Source: an uncultured Candidatus Nitrosopumilus sp. (GTDB lineage Archaea; Thermoproteota; Nitrososphaeria; Nitrososphaerales; Nitrosopumilaceae). Taken from it: 64,000 nt of DNA. This document shows positions 1 through 7,977 of this stretch, piece by piece. How positions within the stretch are numbered: position 1 is the first letter of the stretch; every line of letters starts with the position of its first letter. Below the pieces are notes generated by a model. That model had not been told where the DNA came from and did no database searches. It saw nothing but the letters and a program-made list of their open reading frames with translations. Made by a program: the position numbers and the translations under genes. The stretch is from the NCBI GenBank assembly GCA_951812645.1, contig CATOSM010000001.1, positions 413,560 to 477,559 on the forward strand, given 5' to 3'.

Positions 1-154
1 CTTCTATGTGTTCAAGCTCAATACGTCCTTCTGCAATACGTCCTTCAAAAACTTTAACCATTCCTTTATGATACTGAAGGGAGATTTCTGCACGTCTCAA
101 ATCTTCTTGGCATGTTTTTGCAAAAAACTTTGAAAGAATTCTTGCTAACTTCAA
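1..154 (-). CDS. Hypothetical protein, 3' part outside window
   Basis: Open frame of 51 codons running off the left edge. The likely start is a TTG that overlaps the TGA of the preceding 26-residue ORF in a TTGA junction, the same coupling seen at the homoserine dehydrogenase/PUA pair in this window. The visible N-terminus is basic and helix-prone (KLARILSKFF...), then contains a short repeat of the pattern GRIAEGRIE. I do not recognise the family. It is third in line after the PIN-domain gene, so it may belong to the same toxin-type operon. The alternative is that it and the 26-residue ORF are one gene split by a frameshift. Confidence 0.45.
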   Translation of the reverse strand, partial: MKLARILSKFFAKTCQEDLRRAEISLQYHKGMVKVFEGRIAEGRIELEHIE

Positions 155-231
155 TTTATTTCTCCATAAATCATTGGTTCATCATCATCTTCGAACTCTC
201 TAATTATCCTGGGATACATTGTTGATTTCAT
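151..231 (-). CDS. 26-residue acidic small protein after PIN gene
   Basis: ATG ORF starting 3 bases after the stop of the PIN-domain gene, with a GGAGG ribosome-binding motif about 9 bases upstream that lies inside the end of the PIN gene. The product (MKSTMYPRIIREFEDDDE...) has a central acidic run and ends in a TGA overlapping the next TTG start. It has the size of a leader peptide or of the exposed first part of a larger protein joined to the downstream frame. The strong RBS is the best argument that translation starts here. Function unknown. Confidence 0.4.
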   Translation of the reverse strand: MKSTMYPRIIREFEDDDEPMIYGEIN

Positions 232-233
232 TT

Positions 234-653
234 TCAAATTCCTCCCACCATGGAAGGATGAAATGCAGCAATTCCAACAAATTGACTTGCTTTGAGAAGC
301 ATCTTATCATAGGTTACTAGAACAAAATCTTTTGCTTGACACAAACTCAAAATTTTATTGTCTCCATTATGACAAATTTGGAATTGGTTTGTTATTTGTC
401 GAGCATTTAAAATACCCTTTTGATCGATTTCTGACAATCCAATTTTCTTTCCTAACAGTGAAGAAACGGTTGAAATTACTTTTTCAGGCAAATAACCACG
501 TACACGATTTACTTCACCCAATACGATATCACAAAGGATAATCTTAACTGATTTGCCTCTAAGACGGGCTTTGAGTCCAGAGGCGACTTTTGGTTTCTCC
601 ATAATGTCGATTACGACACAAGAGTCAAGTGCTATGTTTTGTATTTGATTCAT
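234..653 (-). CDS. PIN-domain ribonuclease-like protein (VapC-type)
   Basis: 139 residues with the PIN fold layout: D10 in ALDSCVVID after the first strand, a conserved acidic E47 in LGEVNRV, an aspartate in HNGDNKI around residue 98 and another in VTYDKML near 115. PIN proteins are Mg-dependent RNases; short ones are mostly VapC toxins. No AbrB/RHH antitoxin is seen upstream; two small unidentified ORFs follow directly. It is divergently transcribed from the CARF-like regulator, so the 65-bp intergenic region could control both. Toxin activity is inference; PIN assignment is fairly secure. Confidence 0.75.
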   Translation of the reverse strand: MNQIQNIALDSCVVIDIMEKPKVASGLKARLRGKSVKIILCDIVLGEVNRVRGYLPEKVISTVSSLLGKKIGLSEIDQKGILNARQITNQFQICHNGDNKILSLCQAKDFVLVTYDKMLLKASQFVGIAAFHPSMVGGI

Positions 654-680
654 GAATAAACTTAGGCTAAAAAACTATTA

Positions 681-709
681 TATGGCATGTACATAGTATG
701 CATACCATA
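681..709. promoter_or_regulatory. Imperfect 29-bp inverted repeat, candidate operator
   Basis: The segment begins TATGG and ends CCATA and is an inverted repeat in which 10 of 14 arm positions match. It contains a perfect 10-bp palindrome, GTATGCATAC, at 696-705. It overlaps the downstream edge of an A/T-rich TATA-like stretch (676-683) and ends 10 bases before the preferred start of the CARF-like regulator. The position fits autorepression by that winged-helix protein and possibly control of the divergent PIN gene. Confidence 0.5.
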
Positions 710-718
710 GATACTATT

Positions 719-1465
719 ATGGCTAAAATTGCAAAATTACGGGTACAAATTGCCCCCATAGGATATGAGATTGATAGAGTGGTTCTTCCTGCAAAACAAG
801 AAAAAGCAGACAAAGTATGGATATTAATTCATGAAAATAAAAGTGAAGACAAAGCAGGTCCATTCATTACAAAAATAACAAATCAATTAGAGAAATTAGG
901 AATCGAAGTTGTTTCTGAATATCACAATAGGCGAGATTTATTCCAAATTATTCGTGCAGTAAAAAACATCATAGAAAAAGAAAATTACAATGATATCTAT
1001 ATCAATTTAGCATCAGGATCAAAAATTCAAGCAATTGGAACAATGATGGCATGCATGATGTTTAATGATAATTCAAACATCCACCCATTTTATGTAGAGG
1101 CAAAAAATTATCAGGGATTTGATGCAAAAAAGCCATTATCTACAGGAATTAAAGAAATTAAAAACGTTCCGCCATATTCTATAAAAATTCCTGAGCAGAA
1201 ATTGATTGATGCTCTGAAAATAATTAAAGAAAAAAACGGGAAAATCACAAAAAAGAGGATGGCAGAAATAGCTGAAAAAAACAATTTAATTTCTGTCAAC
1301 CCAAGAGATGAAAATAATCGTTCAATTGTACGATTTACTAGTCTTGAAAAAAATATCATCAAGCCTTTAGAGAAATGGCAATTTATTGAAATTGAAAAAA
1401 TAGGAAAGAATCGATGGATAAAAATTACTCAAGAAGGACAAAATGCATCCGAATTTTTAATCTAA
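719..1465 (+). CDS. CARF-like sensor with winged-helix domain (HFX_2341/DUF6293 type)
   Basis: 248 residues from the preferred ATG. An in-frame ATG at 698 lies inside the palindrome and too close to the TATA-like box. The first ~150 residues resemble the CARF-like Rossmann domain of DUF6293/HFX_2341 regulators: an N-terminal strand PIGYEIDRVV, then the ligand-loop signature INLASGSKIQAIG. The C-terminal ~85 residues look like a winged helix (KKRMAEIAEKNN... and SLEKNIIKPLEKWQFIEI). Proteins of this type are related to the Csa3 CRISPR regulator and are thought to sense a nucleotide ligand. No CRISPR array or cas gene is in the window, so this is an orphan. It lies divergent to the PIN nuclease. 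Confidence 0.75.
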   Translation: MAKIAKLRVQIAPIGYEIDRVVLPAKQEKADKVWILIHENKSEDKAGPFITKITNQLEKLGIEVVSEYHNRRDLFQIIRAVKNIIEKENYNDIYINLASGSKIQAIGTMMACMMFNDNSNIHPFYVEAKNYQGFDAKKPLSTGIKEIKNVPPYSIKIPEQKLIDALKIIKEKNGKITKKRMAEIAEKNNLISVNPRDENNRSIVRFTSLEKNIIKPLEKWQFIEIEKIGKNRWIKITQEGQNASEFLI

Positions 1466-1531
1466 CTAATTTGATAAATACTAAGAATTTATTATCGTAT
1501 TATTGAACCAGAAACAATTAGTATTTTTATT

Positions 1532-1962
1532 TTGGCCATAATTGTAACCATTACACTTGGAATTTTAGTAATTAGGATTAAACAGAAACATGGCCAATAT
1601 ATTCAATTCATGAAAGATAGCATAATACAAGAACGAAGAGACTCGGCAGACCGTTCACGAAATTCTTTGAAGGGGATTTTAGGTGAACGAATGTCTACAC
1701 TTTTACCCAAATTTTACTCAAAATATGAGCCATCTGACGTACGATTTCTTGGAAGCTCTATAGACCATGCCATTTTTAAAAACATGTCAAAATTCAATAA
1801 AAAAACAAAAGATGATGAAAATCCTATCGAGGTAGTGTTATTGGATGTAAAACTGGCAAATCTGCAAAATTAGATGATTTGGAGAAATCTATCAAAAATG
1901 TGATAGCCAATGTAGGGATTTCATTTGATGTGATCAAACCAAATATAGAAAAACCAGATTAA
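1532..1962 (+). pseudogene. Membrane-anchored Holliday-junction-resolvase-like endonuclease, frameshifted
   Basis: Starts at a TTG with a hydrophobic N-terminal helix (IIVTITLGILVI), then a basic coiled region and RMSTLLPKF..., DVRFLGSSIDHAIF, typical of COG4741-type proteins related to archaeal Holliday junction resolvases. In frame 1 it stops at 1873 just after VVLLDVK. One extra A in the run at about 1852 would give VVLLDVKTGKSAKLDD... and a continuous C-terminus to the TAA at 1962. The restored DVKTGK is the expected E/D-x-K nuclease motif. So the gene is either broken or has a sequencing indel in a homopolymer. Confidence 0.7.
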
Positions 1963-2094
1963 AATTAAATGCCCAGGATGCAAAAAAACTCTAGAAGAAA
2001 ATCACCCCTGGCAAGAATGCTATGATTGTATAAGATCAACTCATCTTAAAACCCTGCAATACATCAAAAATGACGCAATGCTAACCGACCATCC

Positions 2095-2232
2095 TCATCC
2101 GGAAACCGGCACGCAGATGATTCCATTTAAAACCGTTCGGTCATTGCTTCTTGGACGTCCTGTGGCGGTAGGTTTTAGTAACAACGTTTCCATCATGTCC
2201 CGTTGTCTGTCTGTTATCTCAGTGAATTTCAT
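2095..2232 (-). pseudogene. N-terminal remnant of IS5-type transposase
   Basis: Begins MKFTEITDRQRDMM and continues TGRPRSNDRTVLNGII, the N-terminal DNA-binding region of IS5-like transposases. It stops 45 codons later at VPVSG. In the same frame after the stop come residues SFLMYCRVLR, which match the last residues of the inner IS transposase (MMYWRVLG). The catalytic core is missing. This shows a single internal deletion that fused the two ends of the element. Not functional. Confidence 0.7.
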
Positions 2233-2282
2233 GTACAGTTTGGAAATTAACAGTTCATGGATCCAAATGATCCACAAATATT

Positions 2283-3160
2283 CAACTCATCCTAAAACCG
2301 ATCATTTTGTAAATAATTCATGACAATCGGGATCCAAGAATGACCCTGCTGACGTATCTTTCATGATTCACAAAGAAATGTCAGACACTCAATGGAACAC
2401 GGTTGCATCACGTCTGCCAAAGCCTGCAAAAACCGGAAGGCCAAGATGCAATGACAGAAACACAATCAACGGAATATTGTTTGTCCTAACAACAGGATGC
2501 AGGTGGGCAGACATGCCGGACAGATACGGTTCAAAATCCACCGCACATCTGAGATTCTCAGAGCTGCAGCAAAAGGGAATATGGAAAAGGATTCTGTCAG
2601 GACTGATAAAATCCGCACACAGACAGGGAAAAACCAGCCTGCAAAAAATATCGATTGATTCATCGTCAGTTGCCGCCAAAAAGGGGGGGACAAAACGGGA
2701 TATGACGGGTCCAGGAAGATCCTGGGCACAAAGATTCACGTTGCAGTAGACGGGACAGGACTGCCAATCCCAATCAGGGCCAGCCCTGCAAATGTCCATG
2801 ACAGTACGAAATTCATTGATGTGTCAGAAGACATCCCAGAACCTGCAGGTGATGGTTTGATACGGGAGATCATCTCAGTGTATGCCGACAGGGGATACGA
2901 TGCGGCATACATCAGAGACTATCTGGGATGCCATGGGATTGACTGCTGCATTCCATACAAAAGGAACCCAAGGAACGTTGCACAAAACAGGAATCAAAAG
3001 CATTATGGCAAGACAGGGTTTGTCGTAGAGCTGTTCCTTGCCTGGCCCAGGTGCGGACTTCACATGACGGCAGTCAGATACGAGAGGAACTGTGATGACT
3101 GTCTTGGATTTGTGTATCTGGCATGCGTCATGATGTATTGGAGGGTTTTAGGATAAGTTG
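2283..3160 (+). mobile_element. IS5-family insertion sequence, copy A (878 bp)
   Basis: Terminal inverted repeats CAACTCATCCTAAAACC (left) and the reverse complement of CAACTTATCCTAAAACC (right), 16 of 17 matching. It is flanked by the 3-bp direct repeat ATT (2280-2282 and 3161-3163), the expected target duplication. It carries one transposase gene broken at an A5G7 run. A second full-length copy lies at 60886-61759 in the other orientation, and a decayed third copy at 18917-19581. The element is visibly GC-richer than the host sequence. It is inserted inside an older related element. Confidence 0.85.
2363..3156 (+). pseudogene. IS5-family DDE transposase, split by frameshift at A5G7
   Basis: First half starts MIHKEMSDTQWN and contains GRPRCNDRNTINGILFVLTTGCRWADMP, the usual N-terminal part. 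It reads through IDSSSVAAKKGG (first catalytic D) and stops at 2749. The second half, in another frame, reads KTGYDGSRKILGTKIHVAVDG, then YADRGYDA (second D) and VVELFLAW (catalytic E). The junction is a run of five A and seven G at about 2679-2690. Copy B has five G, which would keep one frame. So this is either a slippage mutation or programmed slippage. In copy A the residue after the catalytic E is L where copy B has R, also suggesting decay. Confidence 0.8.
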
Positions 3161-3320
3161 ATTGTCCAAAGGGTTAGTTTTAAGATGAGTTGTATATAAC
3201 TTCAGAAAGAGTAACTACAATGGGAAGGCTAGCTGAATTAAGACTAATAAAATGGGATATAATTAGTGGAAAATCAGAATATCCTCTTGGAAAATAGATT
3301 GATTTAGAGAATAATTTTAT

Positions 3321-5522
3321 CTATTCTTTATCGATAAATTCGTTAACGCCTGGTGGCTCTGGTGCCAGACCCTTTCTCTTTCTGATATCAGATACCGCCT
3401 CTTTTAGCATGGACTTTGGAACCTCAGTCCATTCTTTGAAGGATGTATTCCATGTGGCACGGCCTGCGGTTTGACCTCTCATTGCTTCAGACAGCGTAAA
3501 CGTCTCAGAAGCCGGAATCTCACCCACTACAATACTTGATGCGCCCTTTTGTGACATGTCAAGTACTTTGCCGCGTTTACCTGAAAGTATAGTTGCAACG
3601 TTTCCAACCAAATCAGTTGGGACACGAACTTCGATTGCCAATGTTGGCTCCAGCACAGCAGTGCCCGCAGTTAGCAAAGCACCCATACATGCACGACGTG
3701 ATGCAGGGCCTAATTGAGACAAGCCTCTGTGTGCTGTGTCTTCGTGAGGAACAAAGTGGGTAAAGATGAATTTGCAATCCCTCATCTGTTCTTTGCATAG
3801 AGGGCCCTCCCTCATCACCTCATCAAATCCAGAATTAATAGAGTCGGTTGATTCCTGAACGAACTGTACGCCTTTGGTACCGTTAATCAAAACATTGCCG
3901 CGTGAATCAAATTTCATAACTCGTTTAATTGTATCAGTATCCCATCCAGCTTCCTTGAGTAAATCAGAGACTGCCTTTTTGTCTTTAATGTCAGAAATCT
4001 CGCCAGTTCTTAGCATGTGTGCAATTGCAGGCTCTAGTGGCTCTACTTTCATGAAGATCTTGTTGTGTCTGTTTGGCGATTTTGCCATGATTGGCTCACA
4101 TCCAGCTCTTACAGTTTCACGATAATTAATCAGAGGCTCAGAGGTTACAATCTCACATTTTGCGTCTTGGATTCTGTGCGTTGCAACATCCAAATGTAAC
4201 ACGCCCATTCCGGCAATGATAGTCTCTCCGGACTCTTCATCAATTTTTACAACAAGATTTGGATCCTCAATTGTCAGTTGACGCAAAATCTCGACTAGTT
4301 TAGGTAGATCTTTGGGATGTTTTGGCTCGATTGCAATCTGAACGACTGGTTCTGAGACATACTTTACACCCTCAAACATTGGGATGTCCTTGATGGTTGA
4401 TAGCGTGTTACCTGCACGGCACTCAGTTAGTCCCAATAATGCAGGAATGTTTCCTGCCCCCAATTCTCCAACTTGCTCTCTTTGGTTGCCCATAAAGAAA
4501 TTAACGGACTGGATACGTCCTTCTCTTCTCTCATCTATCACATTGATGGTTTGGCCGTCTTTGATGGTACCGGAGAACAATCTTCCAATTGCAACAGGAC
4601 CCGCTGCAGGATCTAACACCATGTTTACAACCATCATAATTGTCGGACCAGAATCATCACAAGCTAGTAATGCCTTGCCAACGTCTGATTCCAAATCACC
4701 CTTCCAAATTTGTGGAATTCTGTACTTGACAGCCTCGTGTGGTGCTGGGTGATGGTTAACCACCATTCCAAGTACCGCATCAGCTAGTGGTGCTTTCTCT
4801 ACCAAGTCAGGGACTTTTTCATTCTCATATGCATCAATAACATCCTTGAATGTGATTCCCCTCTCTTTCATCAATTCCAGGTTAATTGCCCATCTGTCTT
4901 TTGCTGAACCAAATGTTACGCTGGAATCTTGGATGGACACTTTCCACTTTTCTTTGTATTCAGGTTCTGCATATGTATCGATTAGTGTGTTAAAGTTTGA
5001 AACGACTTCTGCCAGCTGTGCTTGCATTTTTTCCGGAGTTAGTCTGAGTTCCTTGATGAGTCTGTCTACTTTGTTGATAAACAACACAGGTTTTACTCTC
5101 TCTTCAAGTGCCATTCTAGTTACGGTTTCAGTTTGAGTCATGATACCCTCTACTGCATCACAGACAACCACTGCACCGTCAATTGCTCTGAGACTCCTAA
5201 TTACTCTGCCACTGAAATCTACGTGGCCCGGAGTATCGATCATGTTGATGACGTATTCTGTCTCGCTTTTGGTAAAGTGCAAAGTAACGTTTGCCTGGTA
5301 AATTGTAATTCCTCTTTCTTGTTCTTCCTTATCAAAGTCCATTGCAAGTGCTTTGCCAGCAGCAGATGGAGCGATAATTCCAGAGTATGCCAAGAGACTG
5401 TCAGACATGGTGGTTTTTCCGTGATCTACGTGGGCAATTACGCCAAAGTTTCTGATTTGGTCCTTGTTCTTGATAATTTTGAGAACCTCGCCAGTAGACT
5501 TGAATTTTACCATATTCGCCAA
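3321..5522 (-). CDS. fusA: Translation elongation factor 2 (aEF-2)
   Basis: 733 residues, the normal length. GTPase motifs are all visible: AHVDHGKTT (residues 30-38), the switch region RGITIYQANV, DTPGHVDF and NKVDRL. The later domains follow, including the domain IV loop HEDTAHRG, whose histidine is the diphthamide position of archaeal and eukaryotic EF-2. It moves tRNA and mRNA through the ribosome at GTP cost. An alternative start is M4 (MVKFKSTG). It stands alone on this strand, 16 bases downstream of the SIS-domain gene, and may be cotranscribed with it. Confidence 0.97.
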   Translation of the reverse strand: MANMVKFKSTGEVLKIIKNKDQIRNFGVIAHVDHGKTTMSDSLLAYSGIIAPSAAGKALAMDFDKEEQERGITIYQANVTLHFTKSETEYVINMIDTPGHVDFSGRVIRSLRAIDGAVVVCDAVEGIMTQTETVTRMALEERVKPVLFINKVDRLIKELRLTPEKMQAQLAEVVSNFNTLIDTYAEPEYKEKWKVSIQDSSVTFGSAKDRWAINLELMKERGITFKDVIDAYENEKVPDLVEKAPLADAVLGMVVNHHPAPHEAVKYRIPQIWKGDLESDVGKALLACDDSGPTIMMVVNMVLDPAAGPVAIGRLFSGTIKDGQTINVIDERREGRIQSVNFFMGNQREQVGELGAGNIPALLGLTECRAGNTLSTIKDIPMFEGVKYVSEPVVQIAIEPKHPKDLPKLVEILRQLTIEDPNLVVKIDEESGETIIAGMGVLHLDVATHRIQDAKCEIVTSEPLINYRETVRAGCEPIMAKSPNRHNKIFMKVEPLEPAIAHMLRTGEISDIKDKKAVSDLLKEAGWDTDTIKRVMKFDSRGNVLINGTKGVQFVQESTDSINSGFDEVMREGPLCKEQMRDCKFIFTHFVPHEDTAHRGLSQLGPASRRACMGALLTAGTAVLEPTLAIEVRVPTDLVGNVATILSGKRGKVLDMSQKGASSIVVGEIPASETFTLSEAMRGQTAGRATWNTSFKEWTEVPKSMLKEAVSDIRKRKGLAPEPPGVNEFIDKE

Positions 5523-5538
5523 ACTTTAGATTCAGGTA

Positions 5539-6450
5539 TTAAACCTTAGCCTTCCAGTAGATCATTTGGTTTGAAACATTTCTAATCTTTTTTGCAGTTG
5601 CAAAATGACATTCTTTGATTTTGCACTTTTTGGCCTCAGATAGTGGGATCAATTGTGAGAAAAAGATGCAACATACAACTTGAGATGGTTTATCAGATGG
5701 AACGTCTGGATGTACCACATTGATGCCAATAGTTTTGAGATTTTCGGATAGTTGTTTTGTGTGAGGGTTTTTCTCCTCAAGGATAACTACTGTATCGCCT
5801 TTCCTTGCAGAGAAGAGTTCCATGTGTGAGAATTGCCCCAATCTGGAGTAATGCACACCGTATCCTAAAAGCTCGTAAAACTTTGCAGCGCAATACATTG
5901 CAACAGGATATTGGTATAGATTCCCCGAGACAGAAATTCGTTTTGAGAGTTTGGCTTTTTTGGCAGAGGTTTGGGCTTTTCTAAACGGAGATACATTTGG
6001 AATTTTGATGGTTTTTACAAGAGAGATGCAAGTCAATGCACTTTCTAAAAACGAGATACTGCCGGCAGTGAATACTCCAGGGTTTGGAGAGACAAGGGGA
6101 ATTGTACCATCTGAGGCTTTGGCCAGCCTGCCCTCAGAATGAGCGGTTATTGCAATTGCCTTTTTTGCAATCTTTGCCACCTTGATGCTGGTTGTGGTAT
6201 TTCCGGATATAGAGACAAAATAGATTTTTTTAGATTTTGCCAGGGATTTGTTCTGATACAAATCAAGTGGGTCCATGGCTCGAACCATTCCATCAGAAAA
6301 TGCTTCGGCAAGTGAGCAGGACGCCAAAGAGTTACCACTGCCAGAAAACAGAGTATTTTTTAGGCTAGTCGGAGGCTTTTGTTTTTGAAACGATTTGAGA
6401 AAATCCAATTGTGATAGAATGCCTCTCTCATAAGCTTCAATTGAATTCAT
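5539..6450 (-). CDS. SIS-domain sugar isomerase-like protein
   Basis: About 303 residues from the ATG that gives MNSIEAYERG; a longer start at 6474 would overlap the promoter of the divergent gene. The SIS fold is shown by LFSGSGNSLASC (phosphosugar-binding loop) and YFVSISGNTTTSIK, followed by a second half with LYQYPVAMYCAAKFYELLGYGVHYSRLGQFSHMELFSAR. Length and two-half layout resemble archaeal phosphoglucose/phosphomannose isomerases, but the full catalytic set cannot be verified by eye. It lies directly upstream of EF-2 on the same strand. Confidence 0.7.
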   Translation of the reverse strand: MNSIEAYERGILSQLDFLKSFQKQKPPTSLKNTLFSGSGNSLASCSLAEAFSDGMVRAMDPLDLYQNKSLAKSKKIYFVSISGNTTTSIKVAKIAKKAIAITAHSEGRLAKASDGTIPLVSPNPGVFTAGSISFLESALTCISLVKTIKIPNVSPFRKAQTSAKKAKLSKRISVSGNLYQYPVAMYCAAKFYELLGYGVHYSRLGQFSHMELFSARKGDTVVILEEKNPHTKQLSENLKTIGINVVHPDVPSDKPSQVVCCIFFSQLIPLSEAKKCKIKECHFATAKKIRNVSNQMIYWKAKV

Positions 6451-6534
6451 GATTAAAAATAATTTTTGGGACATATTAGAAAAACTCTTGATTCTGGGTT
6501 TTGGTATTTATTACCAGAATCAAGCAAGTCAAGC

Positions 6535-7362
6535 ATGGAAATTTCTGTAGGACACACTCCTGATTCAGATGATGCATTCATGTTTTATGGAATGTTTACA
6601 GACAGGGTGCCATCTCCAGATTTCAAAGTAAACCACGTGATTGAAGATATAGAGAAACTAAATCAAAAGGCCACAGATCCAGAACTGGACGTTACAGCAG
6701 TTTCAGTTCATGCATGCGCATACATTCCGGGATATACAATATTACAAAGCGGGGGGAGCTTTGGAATTAACTATGGCCCCATAGTTACAGCAAGAAAAAT
6801 GATGACGGTAGACGAGATTAAGAAATGTAAAATTGCAATCCCAGGAAAAATGACATCGGCATTTTTGTTGTTGCAATTAATGATTGGAAGGTTTGATTAT
6901 GTGGAGATGAATTTCAGCGACATTCCGGAAGCCGTCAAATCAGGCAGGGTCGATGTGGGTCTGGTAATTCACGAAACTCAATTATCATACGAGCAAGAAG
7001 GCAATGTCAAAATTCTAGATGTTGGGGAATGGTGGGATAAGACTACAAACGGATTGCCAGTACCCCTAGGAGTCAACGTGATGAAGACAGGCCTAGGCAT
7101 GGAGACGATCGTAAAGTTTGACAGGTATCTCCAATCATCAATTGAGTTTGGAATTGAGCACTTTGATGATGCAATAGAATATGCCATGCGATACTCCAGA
7201 GGCAAAGACAGGGACCTAATTGAAAAATTTGTAAAAATGTACGTAAACAGGGTTACTGTAAACATGGGAGACCCAGGGGAGGAATCCATCAGAAAAATGT
7301 TCTCGATGGCAAAAGAGAAAGGGCTGGTACCAGACTTTGAGATCAGCATTGCCAGCAAGTAA
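6535..7362 (+). CDS. mqnD: 1,4-dihydroxy-6-naphthoate synthase (futalosine pathway)
   Basis: 275 residues starting MEISVGHTPDSDDAFMFYGM, the N-terminal signature of MqnD-type periplasmic-binding-fold enzymes. Further hallmarks are TAVSVHACAYIPGY, GPIVTAR and GLVIHETQL. MqnD turns cyclic dehypoxanthine futalosine into 1,4-dihydroxy-6-naphthoate, a step in menaquinone synthesis by the futalosine route. A TATA-like sequence lies in the AT-rich leader before 6535. A likely mqnE is 2.5 kb downstream on the opposite strand. MqnA is the main relative to exclude; the HTPDSDDAFMFYG start favours MqnD. Confidence 0.88.
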   Translation: MEISVGHTPDSDDAFMFYGMFTDRVPSPDFKVNHVIEDIEKLNQKATDPELDVTAVSVHACAYIPGYTILQSGGSFGINYGPIVTARKMMTVDEIKKCKIAIPGKMTSAFLLLQLMIGRFDYVEMNFSDIPEAVKSGRVDVGLVIHETQLSYEQEGNVKILDVGEWWDKTTNGLPVPLGVNVMKTGLGMETIVKFDRYLQSSIEFGIEHFDDAIEYAMRYSRGKDRDLIEKFVKMYVNRVTVNMGDPGEESIRKMFSMAKEKGLVPDFEISIASK

Positions 7363-7389
7363 TTATAGAACAAAAATAATTTAGAAAAT

Positions 7390-7680
7390 ATGGGAGACGG
7401 AATCGGCGGAGCCGTATTAAGCATTCTAACAGGCGATGCTTTCGAACTACTAATCAGCCATACAAGAAAAGACAATCAAGGACAGTATGGCAAAGTCGAA
7501 AAAGTCATCATGAGCAAAATCGATGATCCAGACCAGCCACAATACGAAGAGAAAACCAAAGAAGATTTAGAGCGAGCGCTAAAGGGCAAATTTGTCTCAT
7601 GCAATGTGCAATACAGAGATGAAAAAACAGATGCTCTGGTATGCAATGTCTTTGTTCAAAGACCTCCAGAAGGATTTTAG
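7390..7680 (+). CDS. Conserved-looking hypothetical protein, 96 residues
   Basis: Begins MGDGIGGAVLSILTGDAFELLISHTRKDNQGQ and continues with a charged region (KTKEDLERALKGKF) and SCNVQYRDEKTDALVC. No signal peptide or membrane segment beyond the short glycine-rich N-terminus. It starts 28 bases after mqnD on the same strand and is followed at 14 bases by a coiled-coil gene, so the three may form one transcript. I do not recognise the family. Confidence 0.65.
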   Translation: MGDGIGGAVLSILTGDAFELLISHTRKDNQGQYGKVEKVIMSKIDDPDQPQYEEKTKEDLERALKGKFVSCNVQYRDEKTDALVCNVFVQRPPEGF

Positions 7681-7693
7681 AATCAGAGATACC

Positions 7694-7921
7694 ATGGATG
7701 ATTTTGAATTACTAGAAAAAGAACTCAAAGTAAGCAATCAAAGAATCAAAAAGTTACAAGAGCATAAAAAATCAACTCAAGAAGAGATAGAGAAAAGCAG
7801 ACCCGAGGCAGAACATCAGACATTATTGGAAACGATGAATAGAATTGAGAAGAATCTGGACATGGAATTCAAGAAAAAAGAAGGCATTACAGGTGCGATG
7901 AACTCTAGTAAGAAATCCTAA
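7694..7921 (+). CDS. Small coiled-coil protein
   Basis: 75 residues from ATG at 7694 (MDDFELLEKELKVSNQRIKK). Nearly the whole length is a charged heptad-like helix rich in E and K, with no cysteines or membrane segment. A longer in-frame start at 7592 would overlap the previous gene by about 90 bases and is not needed. Probably cotranscribed with the preceding gene. Role unknown. Confidence 0.65.
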   Translation: MDDFELLEKELKVSNQRIKKLQEHKKSTQEEIEKSRPEAEHQTLLETMNRIEKNLDMEFKKKEGITGAMNSSKKS

Positions 7922-7977
7922 TGTGTGAAAATGGTGTTGGCACCAGCCAAGTATTAAAAATCCCTTGACATACCAGA

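Larger units (their letters stand above)
2037..3192. mobile_element. Deleted IS5-like element, host of a nested IS
   Basis: Ends are CAACTCATCTTAAAAC at 2037-2052 and its exact reverse complement at 3177-3192. After removing the inner IS (2283-3160 plus a 3-bp duplication) only about 275 bp remain. These hold the first ~45 codons of an IS5-type transposase joined to a short C-terminal piece, so the element is an internally deleted, MITE-like derivative. The end sequence differs from the inner IS at one position (CATCTTAAAAC against CATCCTAAAAC), so it is a related but separate element. Outer target duplication is not obvious (GAT left, TAT right). Confidence 0.75.
1958..3297 (+). pseudogene. 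Small zinc-ribbon gene split by IS elements
   Basis: The left part (1958-2036) reads KIKCPGCKKTLEE...WQECYDCIR, a four-cysteine CxxC...CxxC ribbon. It runs straight into the terminal inverted repeat of the outer IS at 2037. To the right of the IS (from 3193) an open frame reads YITSERVTTMGRLAEL...SEYPLGK and ends at a TAG at 3295-3297. Joining the two sides removes the element and gives one short protein of about 55 residues. No ATG is seen for the left part, so the start may be ATT at 1958 or 1964, or also lost. Function unknown. Confidence 0.5.

Noticed and set aside
698-721. ATG at 698 as start of the CARF-like gene
   Set aside because: It lies inside the palindrome and only about 15 bases from the TATA-like element; ATG at 719 fits a leaderless or short-leader transcript.
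5133-5549. Plus-strand ORF opposite EF-2
   Set aside because: Antisense to the most conserved GTPase region, no start context.
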